Positions 16,184-26,568 are shown, counted from the stretch's first letter. The stretch: DNA of 64,000 bases from Aliidiomarina taiwanensis (GCF_003987015.1 NZ_PIPQ01000003.1:1-64000); one strand, 5' to 3'. Made by a program: numbers and translations. The notes: generated from the letters alone by a model not told the origin.

Positions 16184-16930
16184 TTAGAAGTGAACTTTCA
16201 CCAAAAGGTTCATGTTCGACTCGTTGGTACGGAAAAATGGATTGTCAGCAATGCCGTACTTGTTGCGCCAATACACATATTCAAGGCCCATATAAAGCGG
16301 CTGAGACAGTCCCAGCAATGGGTGAAGACCCCATTTCAGTTGTATGTTGGTATTGAAGCTTGAACGCTGATCAGCGGTGGTATTCGTCCAGTCAAAAAAG
16401 CCATCAAACAAAAAGCTTTGTTGGCCCAGCGCAAATGGCACAGCCCAAACACCGGTTAATTGCCAGTTATTGGTTTGGTGGTCATTCACTCGACGGTAGG
16501 CATTCAGTTGTGCAAATTGAAATCCAGGTACGCTGAAATCGGCTCCCACGCCATATAGAAAATTGGTTTGTAACTCGGACATTTCCACCGTAGTACTCAA
16601 AAGCAAGTCATCTACAAAGCCGTAGCTGTAGCTTTTTCCTGTGAGCTTCGACGCACTTAAGCGTGGCGCCCATTCGGCATAGTTACTTCTGCTTCCATCG
16701 GTTTCGCGCGCGTGGTCAAGAAAGAAAAAACTGTCGCCCCAGCTGGTCGCTGCAGCATGCTCTATGGTGTACACCTGCTGAGTCGGTGTTCCTACACGGT
16801 AATGATGACCTTTCAAATACGTTACACTGAAATCCTGCCATAGAACCTCAGCACTGAGTGGTAGAGCTGCCGAGCTTGCGATAACACCCGCCATAAAACA
16901 AAAAGAAACATGCTTACTACTTTTATTCAT
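16184..16930 (-). CDS. Tsx/OmpK-like outer-membrane channel (nucleoside-specific porin family)
   Basis: A 248-residue protein with a signal peptide ending near ALPLSAEV and a predicted beta-barrel finishing in a C-terminal phenylalanine (LLVKVHF). The pattern WQDFSVTYLKGHHY, TIEHAAATSWGDSFFFLDHA fits the Tsx/OmpK family, whose E. coli member passes nucleosides. The start codon lies one base after the chemoreceptor stop, and the AAGG before it is inside the receptor's last codons, so translation is probably coupled. Substrate assignment is by family only. Confidence 0.8.
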   Translation of the reverse strand: MNKSSKHVSFCFMAGVIASSAALPLSAEVLWQDFSVTYLKGHHYRVGTPTQQVYTIEHAAATSWGDSFFFLDHARETDGSRSNYAEWAPRLSASKLTGKSYSYGFVDDLLLSTTVEMSELQTNFLYGVGADFSVPGFQFAQLNAYRRVNDHQTNNWQLTGVWAVPFALGQQSFLFDGFFDWTNTTADQRSSFNTNIQLKWGLHPLLGLSQPLYMGLEYVYWRNKYGIADNPFFRTNESNMNLLVKVHF

Positions 16931-16931
16931 C

Positions 16932-18878
16932 TTATACCTTGAATTGATTTACCAATACACGCAAATGCTCTGCTCGCTGCTGGAGAGCGCTAATAGCTTC
17001 AAGCTGCTTCTCTGCATCCATATGGATTGTACTTGCACTATCTGAAATAGACTGTGCCGATTTATTGATATGTTCGACAACGGAGCCTTGTTCTTCTGTA
17101 GCGGCTGCTACTTGGTGGTTACTCGAGCTTATATTGTCAAACTTTTCTTTAATGCTCACAAGCCCTAACGCCGATTCTTTTGTACTTATTGCTACTCGTT
17201 GGCTATTCGCAGTTCCTTCATCTATCGCTTGCGTTGACTTATGTGCTGTTTCTTGAAGGTGCGCAACTTGGTCCCGAATCTTCAAGGTAGAGTCTTGTGT
17301 TCGTTTCGCTAAATTACGAACTTCGTCAGCCACAACCGCGAAACCTCGCCCTTGCTCACCCGCTCGTGCAGCTTCAATAGCGGCATTTAACGCAAGTAAG
17401 TTGGTTTGCTCGGAGATGTCGTTAATCACCTCAACCACAGAGTTGATTGCTGCGGCTTGCTCTGCAAAGTCCATAATAGTTGACTGAATAGCGCTCATAA
17501 CAGAGTTAAGCTCCTGCATGGTGCTTGATGTTAGCTCCATCCGGTCATTAGTCTGATGCGTTTCCTCTACTGCATTTTCCGTGTCTGTAGCTGTTTGCTG
17601 AGCAATGCCTGTCACTTCACGGATGGTTTGTCCCATTTCGGTAATAGCGGTAGCGACTAAATCCGTTTCAGCTCGCTGTGCATCCGTCGCATTGAACGTA
17701 TTATGTGCAAGCTCTGCAAGCTCTTCTATGCTTGCCTTCATTTCTGCTTCTGTGTTCTGAATTTCTGCAACGAGTTCTCGGATACGTTCGAGAATGGCAT
17801 TGAAACCTTTGGCTAGCTGCCCTAGCTCATTATCGTGGTTGTCATCCAGCCGATTCGTCAAGTCCCCACCAGCGCCTGACATTTCTACCAGACGATCTCC
17901 AACTCGGCGTATCGACTGACTTAGTGAGTTTGCAAACAGGACAGCTAAAAATACGCAAATAATCGCCAGCACAATACTGATAACAACAGAGAATGACACT
18001 GCGCTATTGATGGTACTGCTTATTTCACGTTCTGGTTGCACTGCGACCAGCTTTAACCCAGTGTTTGAAATCTGTTGAGTTGCAATATAAGCCGACTCAC
18101 CACCGACTTCAGCCTTTATCAACGAGAATGCTTGTTCCCCACTTTGTTGCGTATGACTAATCGAAGCATAAGCATTCGTACCTCCCAACATACGGCCAGC
18201 ATAAGAGTTATTAGGGTGAACAACTATTTGATTGTTCTGATCAACAACAAACAAATAACCATTTTGGCCCAACGTATGCCCTGTGACCATTTCAGTCACA
18301 TCAGACACATCGATTCCTATCCCTGTTACCGCGGCAATCTTGCCGTCTAGGTAAACAGGCATATTGACAAACAAAGTGAGTTTGCCAGTACGTTCATCGC
18401 GATCAAGCGTGACTAAATTATATGGCTTCCCATCGACAATGGTATAAAACCAGTCATCACGCTCATCGCTTCGTGAAACCTGCTTATATATGCCTGCATC
18501 TGTATAATATTTTTGGGTTTTTGCCGAAACCCAAAAAAGAGTGTCTGCATCCGCATCTTCCTTCTGTTGCTTGAAGTATTCCATTACGCTACTCGACAGG
18601 CGAGAGCTCTGCTCGCCTTCACGCACCCATTCTTTCAGCATGCTATTTTGAGCCATATATTGAGCTGTATATATAGCGGGCATAAGTTCATTGCGAACTT
18701 CCTCAGCGATCCGTCCAACGCTATTCGGTATATACTCCGACTCCGTTTGTTCATAGTACAAACCAGAGAAGTTATACACATTCACAACTGTGGACACTAA
18801 GGTGAGTAACCCGAGTGATATAGCTGTAAAAGCAATAAATAATGTACGTAAGGTGTATTTGTTCATGGTATTACTCAC
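16932..18878 (-). CDS. Methyl-accepting chemotaxis protein with dCache sensor
   Basis: A 648-residue chemoreceptor: N-terminal helix about 12-33, periplasmic dCache domain about 45-280 ([20 protein letters not shown]), second helix about 290-315, HAMP domain about 316-370, and a cytoplasmic signalling domain with the invariant hairpin tip [20 protein letters not shown]. It should signal to CheA/CheW at the pole. dCache receptors bind small ligands such as amino acids or purines. The coupled Tsx-like channel gene downstream suggests the ligand may cross the outer membrane by that route. Confidence 0.92.
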   Translation of the reverse strand: MSNTMNKYTLRTLFIAFTAISLGLLTLVSTVVNVYNFSGLYYEQTESEYIPNSVGRIAEEVRNELMPAIYTAQYMAQNSMLKEWVREGEQSSRLSSSVMEYFKQQKEDADADTLFWVSAKTQKYYTDAGIYKQVSRSDERDDWFYTIVDGKPYNLVTLDRDERTGKLTLFVNMPVYLDGKIAAVTGIGIDVSDVTEMVTGHTLGQNGYLFVVDQNNQIVVHPNNSYAGRMLGGTNAYASISHTQQSGEQAFSLIKAEVGGESAYIATQQISNTGLKLVAVQPEREISSTINSAVSFSVVISIVLAIICVFLAVLFANSLSQSIRRVGDRLVEMSGAGGDLTNRLDDNHDNELGQLAKGFNAILERIRELVAEIQNTEAEMKASIEELAELAHNTFNATDAQRAETDLVATAITEMGQTIREVTGIAQQTATDTENAVEETHQTNDRMELTSSTMQELNSVMSAIQSTIMDFAEQAAAINSVVEVINDISEQTNLLALNAAIEAARAGEQGRGFAVVADEVRNLAKRTQDSTLKIRDQVAHLQETAHKSTQAIDEGTANSQRVAISTKESALGLVSIKEKFDNISSSNHQVAAATEEQGSVVEHINKSAQSISDSASTIHMDAEKQLEAISALQQRAEHLRVLVNQFKV

Positions 18879-18960
18879 AATTAAAGGACGAGAGGCTTAA
18901 AAATTTTACTCGTAAACTCTTTATCGGGTTGCATTCAACAGACTTGAAGAAAAACTCTTT

Positions 18961-20868
18961 TTAATGTGCAATAAATGGGCAAAACTTAACTTGCTTTCCT
19001 CCTGCATTTTTTGCCTCGTACAAACGCTCGTCGGCACGGCGAATCACATCTTCCGGTGAGTCTCCTGGTAATAAAGGAGCCACTCCAAAGCTCACCCCTA
19101 AAAACGGGTGCGGCCGGGAACTGAATTCATGGGGAATTTCTAAGCACTCAATATCATGAATCATACTTAAAATGGCTTCCCGCTGCGCTTGTGTGTCACT
19201 AACCGGTAGCAACAAAGCTAGTTCTTCGCCACCATAACGGTAAGCATGTCCATGAAACTTACTATTTAAGTAACCGGCTATGGTTTGTAAAGCCACATCA
19301 CCTGCTTCATGACCGTAGTTGTCATTAAATAATTTAAAGTCGTCAATGTCGCCAAGCACTAACCAATAATGACCTTCTTCACGCAGGTGATTGCGTAAAT
19401 CACGGTCGAACGAGCGCCTATTTAATAAGGAGGTTAACCCGTCTAAGTGAGCTAAACGGTCCAGTTCTTTATTTGCTTCTTCAAGCTCTGCGGTACGCTC
19501 CTTCACTTCATGCTCTAGCTGCTCTTGCGCTCGAATAAAACGGGCTGCAACGGTTCGGAATGCTTGCAGAACCAGCTCTACTTCACCCCGAGCATGCACT
19601 TTTTCTTTACTTTCTCGAACCACTTCGTTGTAGTTCTTTGCGTCTACCATGTTGGCAACCTTCGATAAATAGCGCAGGGGTTTTGACACGTCGCGCCGAA
19701 TCAGCCAGTACACAACGACTAAAATAAAAAGCACAAGAATAACGCCACCAATAGTGAATTGCAGAGGCGCAATCAGTGCTTTACTGCGAATTTCCCCCAG
19801 TGGATATGCTGTGATATACCACCAGCCTGCATTCTCAATATGCTGCACAATTAATATTTGTTCGGAAAGAAAGCCATACACAACGGCATTTTCTTTCAGT
19901 TTATTCGCTGCCTCCAGGGCATGAAACATGGCCGTTGCTTGCGCGTCCTTATAGCTTGTCGCTTCACCAATAACCGGCACGCTTAAGCTTTGAAAACGAA
20001 TGTTTGAAGCCCCTACCACTTCCCCTTTGCTGTTCAACACAAAGTGCTCTGCATTCGGCTTTGGCCGTGCTGTTAAGTTATTTATCAACCAGTCTAAACG
20101 CACATCAAAGCTCGCATTCACCAAGTGCTGTCCATCACGGTCAACGGGCTTTTGGTAAGTAAGCGTCCAATAACCTGCTGTGGTGTCGTGGTATAGCCCG
20201 GTCCAACCCGGCCGACGCTCTGGGTTTTCTGATTGCAATGTAGACTTCACCACAGAAAAGTCGGTAATGACTAGGTTCTTGTCGGCTAACAAGCCCCATG
20301 GGTGTTCTAGGGAGTATTGAATGAGTGCGTTTTCAGGCAATGAAAAATGCGTACCGGCCACTAAGCCTTCCCAAGCTGGGCCCAGTTTATTAAGTGTATG
20401 CTGCGCAGCAAGAATACGTAGTTTAAATTCTTGAGTTAAGGGCTGTTGGTGAGGACCAATAAATGAAGTAACCCCACGAAAATACCCTTCGTAAAAGCTG
20501 ACTCCGTGGTAAAAGTCGCTTTTTAGGCGCAATACACCAGGCGACGTTTCTTCGTACCAAGCGTCGAATCGTTCTGCCCAATCCGGATGATCTAGAAAAA
20601 TATCATAGCGACGTAAGAACTCTTTTTCTAAGTTTTCGGCATTTTTTTCAATATACGAAAGGAACAGTTGTGAGCGTTCAAGGCGGCTGTCGATGTCAAA
20701 CTGAAGTGTTTGAATAATCGATGTTTTTGCACGCTCGTAAGTTAAGAAAAAATGAATCGTTGAAGCACATAAAAGGACTACACATGCCCAGCCACTAATT
20801 TGCAATAAAAGTTTAGTGGTAACGGTTTTTTTTGCCTGTTGCGCCCGATCATGCTTGCGTCTATCCAT
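18961..20868 (-). CDS. Membrane GGDEF protein with large periplasmic sensor domain
   Basis: A 635-residue protein: helix about 20-42, a periplasmic sensor of about 310 residues with Cache-like features, a second helix about 370-390, HAMP-like and coiled-coil segment (EHEVKERTAELEEANKELD), and a GGDEF domain from about 470. The active site is GGEEL in place of GGDEF/GGEEF, and no RxxD inhibitory site precedes it. Many GGEEF enzymes are active, but the final F-to-L change makes activity uncertain. It follows the P450 gene on the same strand after about 90 bp. Confidence 0.85.
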   Translation of the reverse strand: MDRRKHDRAQQAKKTVTTKLLLQISGWACVVLLCASTIHFFLTYERAKTSIIQTLQFDIDSRLERSQLFLSYIEKNAENLEKEFLRRYDIFLDHPDWAERFDAWYEETSPGVLRLKSDFYHGVSFYEGYFRGVTSFIGPHQQPLTQEFKLRILAAQHTLNKLGPAWEGLVAGTHFSLPENALIQYSLEHPWGLLADKNLVITDFSVVKSTLQSENPERRPGWTGLYHDTTAGYWTLTYQKPVDRDGQHLVNASFDVRLDWLINNLTARPKPNAEHFVLNSKGEVVGASNIRFQSLSVPVIGEATSYKDAQATAMFHALEAANKLKENAVVYGFLSEQILIVQHIENAGWWYITAYPLGEIRSKALIAPLQFTIGGVILVLFILVVVYWLIRRDVSKPLRYLSKVANMVDAKNYNEVVRESKEKVHARGEVELVLQAFRTVAARFIRAQEQLEHEVKERTAELEEANKELDRLAHLDGLTSLLNRRSFDRDLRNHLREEGHYWLVLGDIDDFKLFNDNYGHEAGDVALQTIAGYLNSKFHGHAYRYGGEELALLLPVSDTQAQREAILSMIHDIECLEIPHEFSSRPHPFLGVSFGVAPLLPGDSPEDVIRRADERLYEAKNAGGKQVKFCPFIAH

Positions 20869-20956
20869 TGAGCCTGCTCAATGTGTGTAAGCCTTTTTAT
20901 ATTATTAGTCATACACAAACACATCACAACCTTTTTTCACGGGTGGAAATAACCAA

Positions 20957-22108
20957 CTAAATGAAATGGACTGGTACCCGTTCGTAGCCACCTAATGGAG
21001 CAACTTCACGTATACACTGTAAACTGTCGTCTGCTCTCAGCTGGGGCGTTTGGCGTATCAGTTGCATAAGGACAATACGCAACTGCCACGTTGCTAAAAC
21101 TTGCCCAGGGCACACATGTTTGCCGACACCATATACAAGGTTATTCGCAGCATGCCCCTTCGGGTCAAATTCGTTTTTTGCAAAAACAGACTCATCCCGA
21201 TTTGCCGACGTCCAATTCAATTTAACTCGAGCACCAGCAGGTATATGGACGCCCGCAACATGCACGGGGCTTCGAGTGACACGGCGGTTCGAAACAAAAG
21301 GGCAGTCTATTCGCAACACTTCATTAATGAATTGCTCTTGCTGTTGTAATGAAAACTCTGCTATTTCAGAAAACAAATGGGGGTTGGTTTCCTTTGCTTG
21401 CACCAAGTAGGCCACCAAAACGCCAATGCAAAGAGCCATCGAGCCTAAGTCACCGCCTGTCCAGTTACGTAATATGGAAACAACTTCAGCCTCCGTTAAC
21501 AACCGACCGTCAAGACAAGCCTGTTGCAACTTCTGAGTAACCGAAAGCGCTTCCTGCTTTTGTGCTGTGTGCTCTAATGCTGCCTTAATCATGTTGTCAA
21601 AGTCTTGCGCAACCTTTGCTTTCTCGTCATCACTCCCCGACCGCGTGGCTGCATGGTTGTTCTTCATCCACTGCAGAAGTGGCTGCTCTAAGTGACTAGG
21701 CCAACCAAGCCAGGCACATTGAGCCCGCACTGCAAACACAGCTCCTAAGTCGTTTACAGCGTCAATGGGTCCTTTTTGCTGCATCAGCTCTTGAACGAGT
21801 TCTGCAGCTATTTCTTCGAATACTGGAACAAAGGGTTGCAAGGCGGCGGGGGTTAAGAAGGTATCGATTAATGCTCGATAGCGGCTATGCTCTTCTCCAT
21901 CTAAGCCGTTGGGTATTTGTAAAAAACGGGACACGGCACTAGAAAAGCGGCTATCGTCTTTTGCGGCTGCCACCACGTCCTTGTGACGCAGCAGCACCCA
22001 CTCCCCTAAGTTGTTTTTCACCACTGCATGCTGGCTTCTTAGCTCGTCGGTAAAGGCCCTTAAGTCGCGGCCAACAGCTGAAAGGTCTTCAGGCATATGG
22101 TCTGGCAT
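20957..22108 (-). CDS. Cytochrome P450
   Basis: A 383-residue soluble P450. The heme-cysteine motif reads YGVGKHVCPGQ (Tyr for the usual Phe), the ExxR motif is EVLR, and NRRVTRSPV lies after it. The I-helix reads WTGGDLGSMALC, lacking the acid-threonine pair of the AGxDTT oxygen-activation motif. That could mean an altered activation mechanism or a peroxygenase-like reaction. No ferredoxin or reductase gene is adjacent. It lies 23 bp after a dienelactone hydrolase gene on the same strand, so the two are probably co-transcribed. Substrate unknown. Confidence 0.9.
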   Translation of the reverse strand: MPDHMPEDLSAVGRDLRAFTDELRSQHAVVKNNLGEWVLLRHKDVVAAAKDDSRFSSAVSRFLQIPNGLDGEEHSRYRALIDTFLTPAALQPFVPVFEEIAAELVQELMQQKGPIDAVNDLGAVFAVRAQCAWLGWPSHLEQPLLQWMKNNHAATRSGSDDEKAKVAQDFDNMIKAALEHTAQKQEALSVTQKLQQACLDGRLLTEAEVVSILRNWTGGDLGSMALCIGVLVAYLVQAKETNPHLFSEIAEFSLQQQEQFINEVLRIDCPFVSNRRVTRSPVHVAGVHIPAGARVKLNWTSANRDESVFAKNEFDPKGHAANNLVYGVGKHVCPGQVLATWQLRIVLMQLIRQTPQLRADDSLQCIREVAPLGGYERVPVHFI

Positions 22109-22131
22109 GCTGTGCTCCTGTACTTAATGGA

Positions 22132-22815
22132 TTATTGGCTTAGCTCTTGTCGGAAGAATGTAAGGGTTTTGTCCCATGCGTCCTCAGCATAAGCTTGGTG
22201 GTACACCTCGGGGCGGGTGTTATTGAAAAATGCATGATCTGCATTCGGGTAAATATGGATGCTGACCTTTTTCCCTGCCGCTTTTAAGTCCGCTTCTAAC
22301 TGCTTGGCGGCACTTGGCGGTACCGAGCTGTCGTTTTCAGCAAAAAACCCAAGCACTGGCGCTTCTAAGCTTGCAATATCTGGGGTTACGTCTGGGTGAA
22401 TACCATAAAAGTTTACACACGCCCCCACTTGTTCATTACTGCATGCAGCAAACAACGAAAGCTGGCCGCCCATACAAAAACCGACGGTGCCTACGCTTTT
22501 ACTGGTATTGCCTGCATGGCTTAATAAATACTGTACAGCGCCACGTAAGTCATTCGCTGTCCGCTCAATATTAATGGCCATCATCATGCGGCCCGCGTCA
22601 TCTGGGCTGCTCGTCGACTCACCATGGTATAAGTCTGGAGCGAGGGCAATGAAGCCAGCAGCAGCAAAGCGGTCACAAATTTCTTTAATGTGGTCCACTA
22701 ACCCCCACCACTCCTGCAACACAATGACACTTGGCCCCTTCCCACTCTCAGGTAAGGCTAAATAGCCTTGGCAAGTCCCACTCTGACTTTCAAAGGTTAT
22801 CATTTCACCTTGCAT
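22132..22815 (-). CDS. Dienelactone hydrolase family protein
   Basis: A 227-residue alpha/beta hydrolase with the DLH triad: Cys114 in VGFCMGGQLS, an Asp in FFAENDSSVPP, and His in NADHAFFN; Glu35 in LQEWWGL matches the glutamate that modulates the DLH cysteine. Family members open lactones in chlorocatechol breakdown, but many are general esterases. No aromatic-degradation genes surround it. It is the first gene of a probable two-gene unit with the P450. Confidence 0.9.
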   Translation of the reverse strand: MQGEMITFESQSGTCQGYLALPESGKGPSVIVLQEWWGLVDHIKEICDRFAAAGFIALAPDLYHGESTSSPDDAGRMMMAINIERTANDLRGAVQYLLSHAGNTSKSVGTVGFCMGGQLSLFAACSNEQVGACVNFYGIHPDVTPDIASLEAPVLGFFAENDSSVPPSAAKQLEADLKAAGKKVSIHIYPNADHAFFNNTRPEVYHQAYAEDAWDKTLTFFRQELSQ

Positions 22816-22895
22816 TATAGACGCTCCTCATAAAGTAAACGCTTGAAATATATAGCTCTTACTTTAGCAGCTTCTTTATTTTTTGCAGCTGTGGC

Positions 22896-23120
22896 CTATC
22901 TTAACGCTAGACCCAGTTCGTCTTGGGCTATCAGGCGCAACACATAAGAAAGTTTAAATAAGCCGGCGAACACTATTTGCAGCATGTGCATAATAGCCAC
23001 TGTTCGCAGCGGCAGCGCGTCACCTTGTATCCATGCCAGGTAAGCGGCTACAAGGAAACACAGTAACGTGAAAACCATAGCACTATTCGCTGCCATCAGA
23101 AGTTTGTTCGCTTTCGCCAT
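22896..23120 (-). CDS. Small two-helix membrane protein divergent from nsrR-like gene
   Basis: A 74-residue protein from ATG 23120, chosen because AGGA sits nine bases upstream; ATG 23129 would leave one base. Two hydrophobic segments (about 10-30 and 42-62) are connected by a short loop. I do not recognise the family. Its promoter region is shared with the divergent NsrR-like regulator and contains two candidate boxes, one abutting this start codon, so it is likely a target in a nitric-oxide or iron-sulfur-stress response. Confidence 0.65.
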   Translation of the reverse strand: MAKANKLLMAANSAMVFTLLCFLVAAYLAWIQGDALPLRTVAIMHMLQIVFAGLFKLSYVLRLIAQDELGLALR

Positions 23121-23143
23121 AATATACATTCCTAATGTTTATT
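23121..23143. promoter_or_regulatory. Candidate NsrR-type box 1
   Basis: AATATACATT-CCT-AATGTTTATT is a 23-bp near-palindrome, the same overall length as the 11-1-11 NsrR consensus, with about 15 of 22 half-site positions matching it as I recall it. It abuts the start of the small membrane gene. Confidence 0.5.
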
Positions 23144-23146
23144 TAT

Positions 23147-23169
23147 ATTGCGCATTATTAATGTATATT
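23147..23169. promoter_or_regulatory. Candidate NsrR-type box 2
   Basis: A second 23-bp site with half-sites ATTGCGCATTA and TAATGTATATT lies three bases after box 1. The right half is the exact reverse complement of AATATACATTA. It lies 35 bp upstream of the nsrR-like start, suited to autoregulation. Confidence 0.4.
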
Positions 23170-23204
23170 AAGTAGAATTCAACCCCTAGCGCTGACGAAA
23201 TTGT

Positions 23205-23645
23205 ATGCAATTAAAAAAATATACCGACTATGGTCTCCGGGTTTTAATGTACCTTGGGTGCCAGCCAAAAGAGCACAGGGCCAATGTCCGCTTAATTTGC
23301 GAAGTGTTCAATTTGTCGGCTAACCATGTCAACAAAGTTGTACACCACTTAGCGAAGCTAGAGCTTATTGCAACCCGCCGGGGTAAACACGGTGGCTTTA
23401 GCTTAGCCAAGCCCATTGAGTCGATTCGACTAGACTATGTCGTGAGGCAATTAGAAGGTGATGAAGAATGGATTGAGTGTCGCACACCTGAGTGCGTCGC
23501 CCTGCCAGCTTGTAAGCTCAACAGTATTGTGGGGGAAGGAAAAGCTCTGTTTTACCAGCATTTAAGCCAGTTTACCGTAGCGGACTTAGTCGCAGACAAT
23601 AAAACAGAGCTACAACAACTTTTTGTGGTTAACCTGCAAGCTTAG
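23205..23645 (+). CDS. nsrR: NsrR-like Rrf2 family regulator
   Basis: A 146-residue Rrf2-family winged-helix protein ([46 protein letters not shown]). Cys92, Cys97 and Cys103 match the three iron-sulfur cluster ligands of E. coli NsrR (91, 96, 102), so this is probably the NO-sensing repressor rather than IscR or RirA. No hmp or other classical target is in the window. Two candidate boxes lie upstream. It overlaps the convergent wrbA gene by 17 bases. Confidence 0.85.
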   Translation: MQLKKYTDYGLRVLMYLGCQPKEHRANVRLICEVFNLSANHVNKVVHHLAKLELIATRRGKHGGFSLAKPIESIRLDYVVRQLEGDEEWIECRTPECVALPACKLNSIVGEGKALFYQHLSQFTVADLVADNKTELQQLFVVNLQA

Positions 23646-24228
23646 CCGCGAGCTTGGCAATATGCTCACCTTGGAAGCGGGCTCCATCAAGCTCGTTGTC
23701 GCTCGGTTGACGGCTATTGTCAGCACCTGCAATGGTGCTTGCACCATAGGGCGTGCCACCGGTTATTTCGTCCATACGAGTTTGGCCAGTAAAGCTATAA
23801 GGTAAACCCGAAACCACAAAACCAAAGTGTAATAACACAGTGTGGAAATTCAATAAGGTCGCTTCTTGGCCACCATGCTGGGTGCCCGTTGAGGTGAACA
23901 CACCACCGACCTTCCCTACCAAGCTTCCGTTAGCCCATAAGCTACCGCATTGGTCGAGAAAGTTTTTCATTTGTGACGCCATCATGCCAAAGCGCGTTGG
24001 AGTACCGAAAATAACTGCATCGTAACGAGCCAAGTCAGCGGGTTTCGCCACCGGGGCTGCTTGGTCTTTCTTGTACCCTGAAGCGTCCATAACGTCCTCG
24101 GGAACTAACTCAGGTACCCGCATAATGTCCACGTCAGCGCCGCCTTGCTGTGCACCTTCTGCAACGGCCTGCGCCATGCTTTCGATATGTCCGTAACTGG
24201 AATAATATAAAACTAATACCTTCGCCAT
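23629..24228 (-). CDS. wrbA: NAD(P)H:quinone oxidoreductase WrbA
   Basis: A 199-residue flavodoxin-like protein: the FMN phosphate loop is [12 protein letters not shown], followed by [20 protein letters not shown] and [12 protein letters not shown], all diagnostic of WrbA. It reduces quinones by two electrons, limiting semiquinone and superoxide formation. Its start overlaps the stop of the upstream GNAT-C39 gene as TAATG, so the two are translationally coupled. Confidence 0.93.
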   Translation of the reverse strand: MAKVLVLYYSSYGHIESMAQAVAEGAQQGGADVDIMRVPELVPEDVMDASGYKKDQAAPVAKPADLARYDAVIFGTPTRFGMMASQMKNFLDQCGSLWANGSLVGKVGGVFTSTGTQHGGQEATLLNFHTVLLHFGFVVSGLPYSFTGQTRMDEITGGTPYGASTIAGADNSRQPSDNELDGARFQGEHIAKLAAKLAG

Positions 24229-25358
24229 TATGTATCCTTCTTGTAATAGACAACCACTGCAGCACGTAACTTGCTTGTGCCATAGCTAAACGCCCGCATG
24301 AACCGCGCCAAAGGAACAGGCATGTACTGCCGCTCTGTTGTAGTTTGCCATGGAAGTAGGTCGTCATCCGGGTCATTGATATAAACAAAATAGTCATCCA
24401 CCGATGTAATCAACACCCAATGAGGCGACTTCGTGCGATCAAACTGGTACATGCTGATCAAAGCAAGCACTAACTTTCCTTCAGCTAGGTCGGAGCGTAA
24501 CCTTTCAAGACTGTAGGCAGCTTGAAACATTGGCACTTTTGCTAGTTTAAGTTTTTTAATGTCGTGCTTTTGAATACGCGCCATCACCTCACGCTTTTCC
24601 TGACTACGCACCGACTCTAGCATGACAGGCCCGGCTTGACTAACCCAAACCTCTGCCTGCAAGAAACGCTTAATTGCCGCCCCTGCTAAGCCATGTGGGC
24701 CACAACCACCGTGGCCTGAGGTCATAAATATCGTGGTCGCTTCACGCCATATCTCTAACTCTTCGTGACCAGGCTCTGCGCAAGGCAAGTTATAATAAGC
24801 AAGGGCCATGAGTAAGCACGCAGGTCCACAAGTGAAGCCGGTGGTTTGCGTCAAGAGTGGTACGACACGTGGCACGCAAGCCGTATCAAAAAAATGCAGC
24901 TGCTTTTGTAAAACCCATGCATCGGACAAGTCTTGGTAGTAAGCAGGCTTCAAGCGCAGCAACACATAGTTCCGTTGGCGGCAAAAATCTAGAACGGCTT
25001 CTTCTCGAATGCTCACTTCAAGCCTTAAAAACACGCGATGTTGATGACGAGCTTGTTGCTCTGCATATTCTAACAAAGCAGAGCCCAGACCCTGCTGCTG
25101 CCAGCTAGGGTCAATAACTAAGGAATAGAGGCGTGCCAACTGTGACCCTTTTCGGTACAGCAAAATACCATAGCCCACACATAACCAATGCTCACCAACA
25201 AGCACCTCTAACACAAACAGCGCCCCCTGCTCATGCTGAATAAAGCGCTTAAAACTACGGCGACTGATAACGTCGTAAGGTACCCCACGTTTATGAATAG
25301 ACTGCAATGCATCGATATGATGCAGCTGGCCGGGAAGAATACGATGAACATATGCCAT
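24228..25358 (-). CDS. GNAT acetyltransferase-C39-like peptidase fusion
   Basis: A 376-residue two-domain protein. Residues about 1-150 are a GNAT domain with the acetyl-CoA loop [10 protein letters not shown] and the RxN-like CRQRNYVLL segment. Residues about 165-350 resemble C39/papain-like peptidases: Cys177 in [13 protein letters not shown], His313 in [10 protein letters not shown] and Asp329 in INDPD form a plausible triad. The same architecture is known in other gammaproteobacteria, without a firm function. It could modify and cut a small peptide, but no peptide gene or ABC exporter is adjacent. It is coupled to wrbA. Confidence 0.8.
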   Translation of the reverse strand: MAYVHRILPGQLHHIDALQSIHKRGVPYDVISRRSFKRFIQHEQGALFVLEVLVGEHWLCVGYGILLYRKGSQLARLYSLVIDPSWQQQGLGSALLEYAEQQARHQHRVFLRLEVSIREEAVLDFCRQRNYVLLRLKPAYYQDLSDAWVLQKQLHFFDTACVPRVVPLLTQTTGFTCGPACLLMALAYYNLPCAEPGHEELEIWREATTIFMTSGHGGCGPHGLAGAAIKRFLQAEVWVSQAGPVMLESVRSQEKREVMARIQKHDIKKLKLAKVPMFQAAYSLERLRSDLAEGKLVLALISMYQFDRTKSPHWVLITSVDDYFVYINDPDDDLLPWQTTTERQYMPVPLARFMRAFSYGTSKLRAAVVVYYKKDT

Positions 25359-25527
25359 AGAGTGGCGCCTTCAGGCTTAAAAACAACAATATTTGACGCT
25401 AGAAATGCAAGCTTGGCAATAGAAATAAAAAATATCTTCGCTTTACCATTCAAGCTTGGCTCGACTGCTGTTAAAATGCCCATCCGATAAAGCCACCCTG
25501 CCTGCGAAGGCTAATTGAGGACTTCTC

Positions 25528-26568
25528 GTGAGCGAACAAAAATCGTCGTTAAGTTATAAAGATGCTGGTGTTGATATTGACGCTGGTAATGCCCTGGTAG
25601 AACGTATTAAGCATGTGACACGCCGCACACACCGCCCTGAAGTGATGGGAAGCATTGGCGGCTTTGGCGCTCTTTGTGAGCTACCGACAGGCTACAAGCA
25701 GCCCGTGTTGGTTTCGGGTACCGACGGTGTAGGCACCAAGTTACGCCTCGCCATCGACTTGAAGCAACACGACACCGTTGGTATTGACCTGGTTGCTATG
25801 TGTGTCAACGACTTGATCGTGCAAGGCGGTGAACCCCTATTTTTCCTTGACTACTATGCCACCGGCAAACTCAATGTGGACGTTGCCGCCGCTGTTGTAA
25901 GCGGTATTGGCGAAGGCTGTGTGCAAGCAGGTTGCGCTCTGATAGGTGGTGAAACGGCTGAAATGCCGGGCATGTACGAAGGCGACGACTACGACCTTGC
26001 CGGTTTCTGTGTAGGTGTGGTTGAAAAAAGCGAAATTATTGACGGCAGTAAAGTGGCCGCTGGCGACGCCTTAATTGCCGTTGCCTCGAGTGGTCCCCAC
26101 TCGAACGGTTACTCGCTGATTCGTAAGGTAATTGAAGTTAGCAATGCCGATGTTAATGCCGATTTAAATGGCAAGCCTTTGTGGCAACACCTTATGGCAC
26201 CCACCCGAATTTATGTAAAGCCAGTGCTTGAATTGATTAAGCAACTGCCTGTCCATGCTATTTCTCATATTACCGGCGGTGGCTTCCAAGAAAACATTCC
26301 ACGTGTATTACCAGAAGGGACAAAAGCGGTTGTAGATCGCAGCAGCTGGACGTGGCCAGATGTCTTTAGCTGGCTACAGGAAAACGGCAACATCGCACGC
26401 GACGAAATGTTCCGTACCTTTAACTGTGGTGTTGGTTTGGCTATTGCTGTGCCTGCAGACCAGGCTGAAGCTGCAGTGGCTTTCTTAAATGATGCCGGCG
26501 AGCAAGCCTGGATTTTAGGCCATATCGCCGAAAAAGCCGACCATGAAGAGTCAGTGGAATTCGTTTAA
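25528..26568 (+). CDS. purM: Phosphoribosylformylglycinamidine cyclo-ligase
   Basis: A 346-residue PurM (AIR synthetase), step five of de novo purine synthesis. Signatures: [60 protein letters not shown] and the C-terminal [13 protein letters not shown]. It starts at GTG 25528 after GAGG. The stop overlaps the purN start as TAATG, forming the conserved purMN operon. I could not find a clear PurR box in the 169 bp upstream. Confidence 0.97.
   Translation: MSEQKSSLSYKDAGVDIDAGNALVERIKHVTRRTHRPEVMGSIGGFGALCELPTGYKQPVLVSGTDGVGTKLRLAIDLKQHDTVGIDLVAMCVNDLIVQGGEPLFFLDYYATGKLNVDVAAAVVSGIGEGCVQAGCALIGGETAEMPGMYEGDDYDLAGFCVGVVEKSEIIDGSKVAAGDALIAVASSGPHSNGYSLIRKVIEVSNADVNADLNGKPLWQHLMAPTRIYVKPVLELIKQLPVHAISHITGGGFQENIPRVLPEGTKAVVDRSSWTWPDVFSWLQENGNIARDEMFRTFNCGVGLAIAVPADQAEAAVAFLNDAGEQAWILGHIAEKADHEESVEFV

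Noticed and set aside
25359-25527. PurR box before purM
   Set aside because: No ACGCAAACGTTTGCGT-like sequence was found by eye.
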